DNA from: Nereocystis luetkeana
Taxonomy: Eukaryota; Sar; Phaeophyceae; Laminariales; Laminariaceae
Assembly: GCA_031213475.1 (NCBI GenBank)
Contig: JARUPZ010000012.1
Coordinates: forward strand, 11,603,299-11,667,298
Reading direction: 5' to 3'
DNA: 64,000 nt
The translations under genes were made by a program, and so were the position numbers. The notes beneath the pieces were generated by a model. It was not told the origin of the DNA. It worked only from the letters and a program-made list of their open reading frames with translations, and made no database searches. Within the stretch, counting starts at the first letter, position 1, and each line of letters starts with the position of its first letter. Shown in pieces: positions 47,601-58,265 of the stretch.

Positions 47601-48440
47601 CTATGCCGTCCCCGTCCCCCCGCCCCCACAGCCAAGCAAGTGCTCCATGGCCACTGACGCCTTTCCTACTCTTGATGCCGACGAAGCCATGTAACTTTGA
47701 GCACTCGCTGATCGTCCACTTATAGTGTATGCTTATAAAGCATCGTTGGGACTGACGATAGCTGTTCACTGTCTCCCTCGATGCTGCATGTATATATATG
47801 TTGAATATTGCACGTCGTGTCGACTTACCCCCCAGCCAAACAGCAACACCTATCCCCTTTCCTCAACATCTTGTTATGTTACCCAATTCTAAAGGCCAAC
47901 AATCCCAGCAGCACGTTTCCAGTTGTTAGAGTATTGATGTAGGTTGTCGCCCAAGTCAGTAGCAGGTCTCACAACAATAGGAGGAGCGTGACCCCGCGAA
48001 AATTATATACCCGCATCATTGGGCAGCCTCCTTAGAGTATACCTGTACCAGGTACCAGGTACCAGGTACTCGTGTTGCTGTTCTTACGGTCTGACTGTAG
48101 GTCACACGACATATCGATTTTATGTTGTTGCCATTATTCCCCACACTCGCGGCTGCTTCAACCCTAGCCTTGCGCCCTGTGACAAAAAAATCCGATCGAT
48201 TCGTGGGCTTATTCTGTAAAACTAGCGTACAACCACGAAAGTAGCGGCAGAAGTATGAACATCGTATGTACGCCTATTCTACTGCAAACCGCCGAGCCAA
48301 TTGCTTGTGGTGATCATAACAGGCGCAGTGAGTGACCGGTGTCACCGCTATATGGACCAGCCCACCCACCCCCTGTGTGTAGTTTGCCTTGAGATGCACG
48401 AGCCTCAGCATGTGCGGTATTACAGCACCAACACGGGCTA
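44680..48440. other. No supported gene
   Basis: Short frames on both strands, none recognised. The best candidates are minus 45158-44916 (80 codons) and plus 46664-46975 (103 codons), both without a known domain. Also present are a telomere-like CCTAACCCTAACCC at 44766-44779 and a run of stacked TA-CCAGG units at 48046-48068. Confidence 0.35.
48040..48068. repeat. Three stacked TA-CCAGG units (plus a 4-bp CCTG variant)
   Basis: TA CCTG TA CCAGG TA CCAGG TA CCAGG TA: each five-base core shares its flanking TA with the next. Confidence 0.9.
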
Positions 48441-48446
48441 GCCGAC

Positions 48447-48598
48447 CTAAGAGGGCAGTCCGAGTAGCCCGGACAACGGGACGGACGCTTCTTTCGAGTA
48501 CCCAAATTTGCCTGTGTTCTTGTGTTCCGCACAAGGGCTGTTGGCGCAGTTGTCCGAGCAGTACCATTTGAAGCGTTCCGTTCGTACTGGAGAAATCT
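48447..48598 (-). pseudogene. Gene B terminal-exon relic (frameshifted Cys-rich module)
   Basis: The minus strand encodes WYCSDNCANSPCAEHKNT, clearly related to exon 5 of gene A. A plausible acceptor (CCCAAGCAG) precedes it at 48599-48601. However, nucleotide alignment to gene A shows two extra bases before the conserved Cys codon, and the initial Glu-Cys is lost, so a phase-0 join would read it out of frame. The stop at 48447-48449 belongs to the ancestral frame. It is a dead or bypassed exon. Confidence 0.65.
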
Positions 48599-50087
48599 CT
48601 GCTTGGGGAGTAACGTGGTTAACGCGCACGAAAACGACTCAAAAGTGTTCCATACGCCAACAGCAAGCATTGCCCCCTACAGCTCATCTCCTGTGGCATA
48701 GTATTGCAGCTGGTCACGAGGGCTGGCTTATCGACAAGGCAGCTACTACTGCAGGTTATATACGTCGTACTTACTTCCCGAACTGAAACGAAAACACGCC
48801 AAAAACGTTCGATACGACACTTTGAAAAAAACAAATAAATGTGGAAGAAGTCTTCTCCTCCCGCGCCCTGGTGTATAGCTGGTGTATAGCTGGTTTGTCC
48901 AACGGTCGCGAGGGCCGAATTATCGACAACGTCGTGACCACAAGTCAGATGTGTTTAGAGTGCTGGACGAAAACACATAAAATATCCGCATACCAAGCCA
49001 CGCGACGTATATATATACATATATATATGATATATATACGAGTATTAAATCTGAGTGCTATTAGTACGACAAACAAACACCTTCATCAAACACAACGGAT
49101 GGAATCGTCAGACTTTAAACTCAAAACGCATCGTCGCCGGACAGGTCTAGCTAGCGCAATCGACAAAGCTACACATGCTGTCCCTAATTAATACAGCTGC
49201 TGTGGTGCTAAGGAAGCACGTACAAGGCCCACCATGACCTATTTTAGCGGCTGATGGTCACTCGGCACAGCTGTCTATATCCTATATAATCTCACAATAA
49301 ATAACAATTCACTACTCTCTAACTTGCGTCATTCATTACCGGTAGTGCTTTTTACCCACCTATACGTGCCCTCTTGATACTATACTCGTAGTTAATATCT
49401 GCCCTCATCGTGTACAGTGCCCCCTCCTCCCCAACGTGTTCTCATTTCGACGAGATCGTCGATCTCACAGTTAGTTGGTGTTTTAATCCTGTTCATTTTT
49501 AATATATTTTTTGTAAGCCTCAAGATTTCGTGCTTTGTATTTCTCGATACTCACACCGCCTTGAAGATGATTTAACGCCCGTTTTTTGGGTGGGGTACAC
49601 AGGGCCGCTCGCGCTACTCGAATTGCCTACAGCCGGTAGCGAAATGAAAATGGGGCTACCCCACTTACCGCAGCCCTTGGTTGCGTAGGATTCGCGTTCC
49701 TAGAGGTGAAGGCCTATACTATTACTAGTAATAATAGTACACTGTAGCTGTGCCGTGCTACGGTAGATGGTAAAAAAACGTTTTTTCAGCGGAAAAAATC
49801 ATTCCGATAATCGGATGGAGTCTTCAACTTTTTGCTGTGAATCTACCGCACCAATGCTATTCACATATTTGCACCCCAAGAAAACTTTGAAGAAACACAT
49901 TACACGTTTGATCACCACCAACCCTTGGAATTGTGTACTCGGCTTAGTTTACAGTGTTTGAGAAGAAATAGGGTTAGGCATAGCTTCGAGAATTGGGTGA
50001 GCTATGATAGGAGCCCCTCGCACGGAATGCCTCATAAAACTTTAGTTCATACCCCTGCTGTAACTCGTCGCAAGCCTCAAGTCTCAC

Positions 50088-50267
50088 CTGGGACTCATCA
50101 CAGGATTAATCACCGGAACCGGTACACGTAGAAAGAGGCGGGCAGGGGGCTCGAGTGCACTGCACTGCCTCCAAGCTGCACATCTCCCCTTGGCCACATG
50201 GGCTCGGGTCGCACACGTCTGCGCAGTAGTACTCGTCCGAAGAGCTGTCTGAGTAGAACAGGCACTC
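50088..50267 (-). pseudogene. Gene B exon 3: Cys-rich module with an in-frame stop
   Basis: The acceptor is CAACAG|GAGTGC and the donor is AGTCCCAG|GTGAGA; 60 codons. It reads ECLFYSDSSSDEYYCADVC, then GQGEMC and APCPPLSTC, with TAA as codon 54 followed by SCDESQ, which matches the end of gene A exon 4. The stop is therefore a secondary change inside a once-full module. Confidence 0.78.
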
Positions 50268-53200
50268 CTGTTGCAGGGTGAATGCGTTGCAACCAAACAG
50301 TATCGTTCGCTTAGAAACATTGATTCTAATTCTAAGCTCGCAGACGGGATATATCTATATCTATGTGTTCCGTTTATCATTAAACGAGAACCATATCGTT
50401 GCTTGCGAAATACTTGAGAGTAGAAACCCTCTCCGCCGGCGCTTGCTTCCACGCGGACGGTTTATATTATTTTGTTCCCCAAGAAAACATCGGATAGAAT
50501 TACACTCGGGACGTATGCTACAGTACATTCCAATACAGCGTGGCCAGGAAAGAGTCAGCCCAAGAAATCTAACCGTCATCGAGCGGAAACTTCCGCAGAG
50601 AAAACAATGTTGCAAGACTCTGCTCCTTGCAAGATTAAGCCATACACAGGTGAAGTGCTGCGAGACCACCTGGGATCGTTTCAACTTAGACTCGCTCGAG
50701 AAGCGCGCGTACTGTGACAGACTTGCTCAAGTTTAAATTTTGCCCACACGCGGCCAACGTGCGAGGAAGCGGCCGCTTGAGCTTTCCCCCCGCTGTTGAG
50801 AAGAACGAAAACTTAGGCACTACTACGGCATAACCCCCCCCTGTGAAAGGCCCGCTAGGTGATGCTCATTATGACCATTTCTCGGAGGGGCACGTGAATG
50901 GACTGTGCCCAGCAATCTCAGCCCCAACCTTTACAGTAACTCCAACCTTAACCCTACACAAACCCCTGACACGGACCTGACTGCTAGCAATACTCCTCGT
51001 CCCTCATACCGGACCTTTCACACGGGGGTTAGCTAGCCATAATCCCCGGAAATGGTCTACCACGCAGCGTGTCCCTGTTCGTGCTACTGTCAACGGTGAT
51101 AATTCCAAGCCCAACTTCAACTCGAGGTGACGCTTTCAACTGCCCAGTATGTTTGGTGGCTGCTCGGCACAGGAGGGGTACCGGTGATCTAGGCATGGAA
51201 CCATGCGTGCTAGGGTACCGGCACGTAGCGCCTGTCAGTGCGCGTTTCTTTATACCTCACACAAAACTTATTATAAGACGATTTTGTATAAAACGATGTA
51301 CGCGCAACCCGGCGAACCAACCCTGGTGAATTCTGTAGCCCCAATCTATACCACAAACAATTATTTTGCAACAGAACACCGCAAATGGGCTTGCAAATTA
51401 GAACGATAGAGGGAATTCCCTAAGCGGAGGAAATCCGTCTGTCAGACAATTCGTGGCCGAGAAGGAAAATTCGTGCCTTGAAACTAGCGTATCACGGCTA
51501 CAACGTACCTGGTACGTAGTATCCCGTGGCAGTGCACCATCCATAGCAATGAATGGCGTAGATGCCAAGCCAACAAAGTAGACGCTTGACCAAGGCTACG
51601 GTAGGCGGGTAACTTTTGAAGCCTCATGTTTCAGTCATAACCTTAAAGCAAGTAACTGTCGCGAGTGGCTACCCTACACTGCATTTCTTTGCAGTCCATT
51701 AAGGGTTTGCGCGTTGGGGTGTGATGATATGCCCCCGCGCTATATAGTTGTTTGAAACGCTGCGTCACTAAAAATAGCTGAAAGGTATTTTTTTAGTGAA
51801 GCTGCAGAGACAGAGTCCCTCGTCCGAGTGAGCTGCACTGGGTGCTCAAAACAACACACAATGATGGCAATATGCTCTTCCTCCCTCCCTCCCTTCCTTC
51901 CTTCCTCTCTCCCACCCGCCCTCCCTACCTCCCGATGAGGCATGCACGGGGAAGCCTTGGCCGCGTGTACGATAAGGCAGTCCTTACGGCACTGACGAAA
52001 ATATTTTGGAACGACGGGGCTTCTGGGGTGATGAACTAACAAGCAGTGTACGGATATTGCCTTTGCCACTCTATATACTGGACTCGTAATTCGTTGCCTG
52101 CCTACTACAGTAGCTTAGTATATAGGACATGGATGAGATCGTCCACGGGGTGTAGTTCGTTGCCTGCTTCCTACAGTAGTTTAGTATATAGGAGATGGAT
52201 GAGATCGTCCATGGGGTCGCCAATCCATGTTTTCTCAAAATAAGTTTTTGAGGGGTACACTGTCTGTCATCAATTGCCCAATATCAACTACAGCACCAAC
52301 TATCTTTATCAACTACCAGGTATCGATTACTCTACCTGGTATCGATTATCAAGCATCAACTATATATGCAGTATGAAGTATACACATTGTAGAGCTCTTC
52401 AAAAGTGACGAACCCTAACCCCAGAAAAATGCAGGGGTACCACTGCCGTATCATCATGACATGTGCTGAAGGTTTTCTTTTTTTTTTCTTTTTTTTTCAA
52501 TGTTTTAGTTTGTTTTCACCATCATCCCCACCGTCACCATCGTCATCTACAGTAGTAGCAGGACTGTACCTCATCAGTTACTTCTTATCATTGTACCTGA
52601 AACTCGCCGCATCTTCCATCGCATAGATCGTTGTCGCAGCCGGCTTGTAGGGTCGCCTCGTCCTCATCGGTAACCGAGCTCCAGACCCGCACCAGGTCGC
52701 AGATACTAACCCTCAGCTGATCCTCCTGTTCAGGGTTGAAAATGCTGCCTCCACTCCGGTATAGGGCGAGGAGGTACTCCTCGTGTAGTCGCAGCGAGAC
52801 CCCGCAGAGGGCGCCGTTCCCCCCAGTGACGATGTCTATCTCCTCGGGGTACTCCACGTTGGGCTCCTCCTTATAGAGGGTGTTTACTGCTACCCTGTAC
52901 GTGACGTCGTCGTTGATGCCCATCTGCTTGGACCTACGACGAGAGACAGTTATACGCGCATAAGTATGTCCGAGGTCAACGGTTTGTGCTTGCTGTACGT
53001 GGGAGTTTGGCGCGAAAGGAAAGTCAACGCCAGGGAGGAGGTTTACGGGAAGCGCTCTGCGCAGACCTTGTGGATGAAATTTCGACGCTGTTTAGTGACC
53101 ACACTGCCTGCCGCGGTACACGTTGTTTTTTTGGGGGTTTTCTCACCCATCATAGTATAGTTAGTACCATAGTATAGTTAGTACCATAGTATAGTTATTA

Positions 53201-55797
53201 CCATAGTATAGTTATTACCATAGTATAGTTATTACCATAGTATAGTTATTACCCTAGTATAGTTATTACCATAGTATAGTTATTACCATAGTATAGTTAT
53301 TACCATAGTATAGTTATTACCATAGTATAGTGATTACCATAGTATAGTTATTACCATAGTATAGTTATTACCATAGTATACCTGGTAGTTATTACCATAG
53401 TATAGTTATTACCAGGTATGCAGTATGGGTGGGTGAAATGGATTAATTACATTTAATATAGTGACTTGAGGCTGTACGACGTAGTGTTGATTCAAGTAAC
53501 TCTGTAATTATTGTTCTTGCCATCCGACCATGTCTATTTTGTAGATTGAGCTTCAACGTTGATCTCCCATAAGCACCCCGGAAGAAGAATGCCACGGAAA
53601 CAAAAAAGGGCCCTATCTATGCACAAAGTCTACTGGAACTCCCTCCTCCTGTACATACTTCTGGCTTGAGCTCTCTATCTACTCCATGGCGTGTGAACCG
53701 TTTTGGTCTTTTTTTCAAGACGATACATATTCAGGACGAACTTCAACGTCGATCGCTTCCACACTATTCACCACATTACGGTTTCGATATTTTTAGTGGG
53801 CGAATCGACCCTTTCGTCCCTCAGATCGTTTTATTCTTCTTGTTTTTTAAGAATCACTTTCGCTTTCCAGCTTAACTCGTAGGAGTTTTTTTACCCTTAA
53901 CAGTCTTCTTCTAGACAAGCCGTGATAACAGGTGTTGTCCCTTCTCCCCCCCGGTACGCGCCTTCATTTTGTTGTCGCGCATAAGGCTCAGCATTCCCAC
54001 TGCTCGTCGTTCTCGATCGAATGTAGCTAACTCACGCTTTCGCGTTTTCCGCTAAAAATCATTTTTTATGCAAGAAATAGTCCATACGAGCATAAACTCG
54101 GTGATACTTGAACCCGCGATTGATCTTAGTAGGCACGCGGGCCACCTACTCAGCCACCGGGGACGCCAGTATCGTTGTACCTGATACATGCAAAAAAACA
54201 CGGGGATGCCAGGGGGTGGAGGGTAACGCACGTTCGACACGATAAATCGAAAGTTCGATGCCTGGTATGTCGATTCGATATCGAATCCTCCGACCGATAC
54301 GGTTTTCAACATTATCACAGATATTCCCAGAAAGACGAAGAAGGTCAAGGGAAATCGTTTTTCGTTTTTACGTTATTATTATTCTGTTTGCCTGTCATCC
54401 ACCAATGGGCAGCGTGAACTTTAGCCACGATGGTTCACACTGGCATATAGCAGTAGACATTATATAGCGAACAAAGAAACTATGGGGGACCGGTCAAGAA
54501 AGCACTACAGCAAGGCCAGTATGCATGCATACATGTGGCATGCCGTAACCATTTCCATGACATGGAAAAGCGAAGCTCCGCGGCAAACACAACTACTAAT
54601 ACAAATAAATACTACTACTGCAGTAGTAGTAGAAAAAAGAGCTCTACCAAAGACTATAATAGTAGTGTACTAAAACAACAACAGTTGGCGCGGCAAATCA
54701 TGGCGACATCGCATGCAAGCTCATGTTGTTGTGTGCCTCGGAGGTGGGAACTAACTTAGTCACCAATTATTATTACTGCCTGGTACAGTAGTATATACCT
54801 GGTACTGTGCAATAGTACCAGGCATGTGAAATATCGTCACGATTCTGTGTCCCCTTCCTTGTTGTTGCTACAGTCTTCATGTGGATCCGTTGAGTGTCGA
54901 GAAGTTCAATGTATGCTCGAAGGTGGAATATCGAGCAGAAGGGATGTAATAATGAACTCGTCGGGTATTCTAGGAGACGACATGCAGGCGGTTATGATGC
55001 CGACTACTGCTGAGTGAGCGCGAAGTGCTCAACCCACCAGTCAGTGCTGCTGTAGCGCCTAACCGAGCGACATAGAGGACCGGCAGCAACAACGGACGAC
55101 GGTACTCATACTCGGTTGTTTTGGGCCTCTTTGACAAACTTCTTATTTTGCCCAACTCCGGACAGCTCATACCAACGCCCATGGTAGTATTGAGAGCAAC
55201 TGTTACACAAGAAGCAGCTGGCACGACACTAACATAGTAGTATTACGGGGGACCATAGTTAATAGGACCTATGGTATACATAAAAACCTATATATTCAAC
55301 ATTTTTTACTAACAATTTTTGGTCCTATTAACTATGGTCCCCCGTAATAGTGGGGCTTGGCTGTGATCCGGAACGAGCTGTCTTGCTGTTGACGACACGA
55401 GAGCATCGTGCGTCCGACCGAAATTCACCAAGGCCCGACTTCTGTTACGGGGGACCATACCTGGTACCTGGTAGTAAATAGGACCTACGGTAAATGCAAA
55501 CCCCCGGATATTTACGTATTTTTACCAACAATATTTGGTCCTATTAACCATGGTCCTCCGTAATAATAGGAGGTATCACACACTGTTAAGAGGGCCAGCG
55601 TTATTGCTGCTGCTGTGTGCCGCCCTTGCTCACCTCGACAGCACGGTTGCACGCAGTACAACGTCTGAAGTGTCCACATAGCCGCACAGCCCCCCCGAGT
55701 TAGGGAAACACGAACAAGCTTCCACGTTGTTGGTGGCTTGGTCTAGCAGCAGGACGGCGCCTAATGCCAAGATACTCAGAAACTTGCAAAAGGCCAT
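50106..55797 (-). CDS. Gene B: shortened paralogue of the TIMP/NTR-like gene A (3 exons)
   Basis: Exons 55797-55634, 52933-52597 and 50267-50106 join in frame (phase 2, then phase 0) to give 220 aa. Residues 1-27 are a signal peptide ending VEA. The mature start is CSCFPNSGGLCGYVDTSDVV, then the NTR-like core with CGVSLRLHEEYLLALY, then one Cys-rich module that stops at a TAA (50106-50108). The exon's conserved donor (CCCAG|GTGAGA at 50087/50088) still exists beyond the stop, so the ancestor continued into further modules, as gene A does. The stop leaves a module with eight cysteines, the same number as gene A's terminal module, so the shorter protein could still be stable. The downstream exon relic at 48.45-48.6 kb is frameshifted. 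I cannot tell a functional short form from early decay. Confidence 0.68.
50750..52080. other. Intron 2 of gene B, no additional gene
   Basis: Short frames only. It includes a CT-rich microsatellite at about 51880-51937 and one TA-CCTGG-TA unit at 51506-51514. Confidence 0.5.
51880..51937 (+). repeat. (CTCC/TTCC)n polypyrimidine microsatellite
   Basis: Pure pyrimidine run of CTCC and TTCC units within intron 2 of gene B. Confidence 0.85.
52086..52217 (+). repeat. Tandem duplication, 66 bp x 2
   Basis: Two copies share TTCGTTGCCTGC, CTACAGTAG, TTAGTATATAGGA and ATGGATGAGATCGTCCA, with about six differences. Confidence 0.9.
52597..52933 (-). CDS. Gene B exon 2: TIMP/NTR-like core
   Basis: The acceptor is CGTCGTAG|GTCCAAG and the donor is GTTTCAG|GTACAA; one base plus 112 codons. 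INDDVTYRVAVNTLYKEEP, VTGGNGALCGVSL, SSVTDEDEATLQAGC and a terminal CDGRCGEFQ align with gene A throughout. The absence of frame breaks, with many synonymous and conservative changes, suggests this exon evolved under selection. Confidence 0.82.
53152..53418 (+). repeat. 17-bp minisatellite (about 15 units) in intron 1 of gene B
   Basis: Unit TTATTACCATAGTATAG, with early units starting TTAGT and single-base variants elsewhere. One unit at 53379-53387 is interrupted by exactly CCTGGTA inserted after a TA. Confidence 0.92.
53815..54165 (-). mobile_element. SINE-like dispersed repeat, copy 2 (well-preserved pol III boxes)
   Basis: On the minus strand the element starts near 54162 with GGTGGCTGAGTAGGTGGCCC (A box TGGCTGAGTAGG). 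About 30 bases later comes GCGGGTTCAAGTATC (B box), then a body of about 250 bp, and an A-rich tail (minus-strand reading of 53830-53850). It is the same family as 605-940. The tRNA cloverleaf is not complete, as is usual in SINE heads. It lies in intron 1 of gene B. Confidence 0.65.
55241..55349 (+). mobile_element. MITE family 1, complete copy
   Basis: TATTACGGGGGACCATAGTT to CCCCCGTAATA, 109 bp, with near-perfect terminal inverted repeats and TA borders. It lies in intron 1 of gene B, about 0.3 kb downstream of exon 1. Confidence 0.9.
55444..55565 (+). mobile_element. MITE family 1 copy carrying two nested CCTGG-TA insertions
   Basis: The left terminal repeat reads GACCATA, then CCTGGTACCTGGTA, then GTAAATAGGACC, where other copies read GACCATAGTAAATAGGACC. 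The extra 14 bp is two units of CCTGG plus TA. The remainder matches the family up to CCTCCGTAATA. It lies just 5' of exon 1's donor side, in intron 1 of gene B. Confidence 0.9.
55634..55797 (-). CDS. Gene B exon 1: signal peptide and CxC start
   Basis: MAFCKFLSILALGAVLLLDQ is a clear secretion signal, and cleavage after VEA exposes CSC. The donor is TGTCGAG|GTGAGC, phase 2, as in gene A. An upstream in-frame ATG nearer 55836 exists but would bury the signal peptide. Confidence 0.82.
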
Positions 55798-56080
55798 GTT
55801 GGAGTATTTTCTGCTGTACTGCACAAATTCACGCAATAATATGAGTTGGGGTTCGGAAAAGGGCTGTATAGCTTGTGGCGCGAGAAGCAGTGAACCAGTG
55901 TTGGTTGGTATTCGGGGGGATATTTAACGATTCGAGAAATAACTTTTGGTCCAAAAGTCTGAACCGCTTGCACGCTTACAAAACAAAATAGTATCTGCGC
56001 TTTGTGGTTGTGGAGCGTAGTTCATTCCGGGTAGCGCCCATGATCCACAAATCATATTGATACATATTATATATTATGTA

Positions 56081-56103
56081 TACCTGGTACCAGGTACCTG
56101 GTA
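56081..56103. repeat. Three stacked TA-CCWGG units in alternating orientation
   Basis: TA CCTGG TA CCAGG TA CCTGG TA embedded in a TA-rich run upstream of gene B. Confidence 0.9.
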
Positions 56104-56276
56104 TATATTATATATATCTTATATATATGATATAGGTATACTGCAACAAAACAAAAACGCTTGGTCGGCGACGACCGCTCACAGCTTGCTTTCAAGTGAC
56201 ATGTTTGCTGTGCAAAACCAACTTTCAGGACTGCACCCACCCACGTTTTTGGGGACGAGTCACTCAGGCTCATTTT

Positions 56277-56547
56277 TATCGGAGATTCTTCTTTCCAAAA
56301 TTTTCCAAAGAGTAGAACTAATTGGAGATATGTATCAATATACGGAGGCGTAACCCAAAATAAATAATAATATACGGAGGCGTTCTGTCACTATATTCGT
56401 GAAATTCTTCAGAAGTTAATTATCGGAGAGCGTTTTTTCCAAAAATACAAAGTTTGGAGATAATTGGAGATATGTATCAATACACGGAGGAGGCGTTCTG
56501 TCACTATTGAAAGAAATGTCGAAAAATTGGGAAAAAACTCTCCGATA
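56277..56547 (+). mobile_element. MITE family 2: one complete copy (56421-56547) next to a partial copy
   Basis: The complete copy has inverted ends TATCGGAGAG(CG)TTTTTTCC and GGAAAAAACTCTCCGATA, TA borders, and an interior with GGAGATATGTATCAATA and GGAGGCGTTCTGTCACTA. The partial copy (56277 to about 56410) starts TATCGGAGA and repeats the interior, with TATACGGAGGCGT duplicated. The same family occurs at 11451. Confidence 0.75.
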
Positions 56548-57303
56548 AGAATGACCCTTATATTAGTTAGGCTATCACATCCTCATCAGTCAGTGTAGGA
56601 TACGTTAGGCACCACTGAACAATCCGTTGCTCCGGAATCAACCCTCCCTACCTACGTACGCACGTATGTACGTTGGAATAATAAATACCAGTGATATGCT
56701 CCTATGGTTGGGGGCAATGAGTACACCAATAATACCGTACGTTTCGTGCTTTGCAGAAGAAAATTGTTTTATTTTTAGGTTGCAGTTTTTGTGGCAGCTT
56801 GCTGCACCCACATACATACGTCTACGAACAAGCTCATAGGAGTAGTTCGAGTTGAAGGACAGAAATTCTCTCCCTGCATGAATGCCGTCAGCATCATCTA
56901 CTCACCGTAGACAACTTAGTACCGCACTGACTGCCTTGAACAGCAGAAGAGGGTGACATGGCCGGTTTTTTAGTTAAAGTTTTGGGCTGTGGCGCTACGT
57001 AGTGGTGAAAATGTGTCCCGACTATCCACGGGCCTCGAATGCGGCCAACAACAGGCAGGCGTTTCCGTACGAGTAGGACGAGTGGGAAGCAAGGATACAG
57101 TTATTAATTTAGTGGTCCGGTGTCAGATTGCGAAATTGCGATATATGCAGGGATGTATGCCCGAAAACCACGTAACAAAGTGCCTCCCGAATCTCGAAAA
57201 GGCGTGTATCAGGATCACAACCTAATTTTCTTTTGTTCTACTACTATATAATACTACAGGCGGAAATAAAAAGGGCTTGAAAAAACAAATCGCCAGCGGC
57301 TAA

Positions 57304-57600
57304 TTAAAAAAGGGTTTTGGATGTTACTTCGACGAAAGATGCTTTGAATTGTGAAAACAGTTGATGATTTGTGAAAACAGTTGAAGGGGGGGGGAAAGGG
57401 GCAGCTCTGCTCCTTTTCCCGCGTACGTCCGCTTCCCCTTCACCAATAACGAAGGGCAAAAGAGGGGGGGGGGAAAGGGGCCGCGCCGCCCCTTTTTCCC
57501 CCCGCGTGTTAGCGCCTTCCCCAAAAACACATAACAAACCGCGGCCGACCTCCCTACCGGTCGCGCTCCGTGAATGGAACTTCCCCCCCCCCCCCCCGTG
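57304..57600. repeat. G/C homopolymer region with an imperfect duplication
   Basis: Two blocks of about 85-90 bp (57386-57455 and 57455-57540) each run G-tract, AAAGGGGC, pyrimidine tract, GCG, CTTCCCC. A poly-C of 14 or more bases lies at 57584-57597. The minus-strand frames across it are low-complexity. Confidence 0.7.
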
Positions 57601-57616
57601 CATGGGCAACCCAGAG

Positions 57617-58265
57617 GAACCCGCTCATATCGGAAATCCGACAAATTGCTATAAGGTCACATAGTTCTGTTTTTAACGGCCCGCTCATCTCGGGAACCCA
57701 CTTGACCGACCACTAGTACCGTGTGCTTTTCCGGTGGTCTTCGGTGACAACGGCCCGCTCATATCGGGGACCCACCATATCGCCAAACGGTTATTCATTG
57801 TAGTGGTTCCGTTTTCTAACAGCCCGTGTTACCGGGAAAACCCCTACTAATCGACCACTATGTAAACGTGCTTTCGAGCGGTCTACGGTATCTAACGGCC
57901 CGCTCATATCGGGCACCCACCACGACTGCTAAACGAATAGGATGGCCCGCTCATATCGGGCCACCTAGACATCGGCCGTCTACGGTCATTACTTGCGCGT
58001 GCATTTCGGGGGGTCTACCGTGACAACGTCCCGCTCATATCGGGGACCCACCGCGATTGCCAATCCATTATTCAGTGCAATGGCTCCGTTTTCTAACGGC
58101 CTGCCCATATCGGGAAACCACTTCTAATCGACCGCTACGTACACGAGCTCTCGAGTTGTCTACCGTATCTAACGGCCCGCTCATATCGGGAACCCACAAC
58201 GATTGCTAAACGATTAGGATGGTCCGCTCATATCGGATCACCACGAAAATCGACCGCCTACGTGC
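57617..58265 (+). repeat. Higher-order minisatellite built on GGCCCGCTCATATCGGG
   Basis: Ten submonomers each start with a version of CCCGCTCATATCGGG, at about 57622, 57680, 57754, 57822, 57899, 57946, 58030, 58100, 58176 and 58223. Their lengths cycle as roughly 70, 76, 47 and 84 bp. Position 57754 aligns to 58030, 57822 to 58100, 57899 to 58176 and 57946 to 58223, giving a higher-order period near 276 bp. CCCG and CGGG in each start can pair as a small hairpin. Confidence 0.85.

Noticed and set aside
53152-53418. Evenly spaced repeats resembling a CRISPR array
   Set aside because: Units are contiguous with no spacers, in an intron of a eukaryotic gene; it is a minisatellite.
57304-57664. 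Pro/Gly-rich frames across the G/C tracts
   Set aside because: Low complexity from homopolymers; adjacent frames look equally open.
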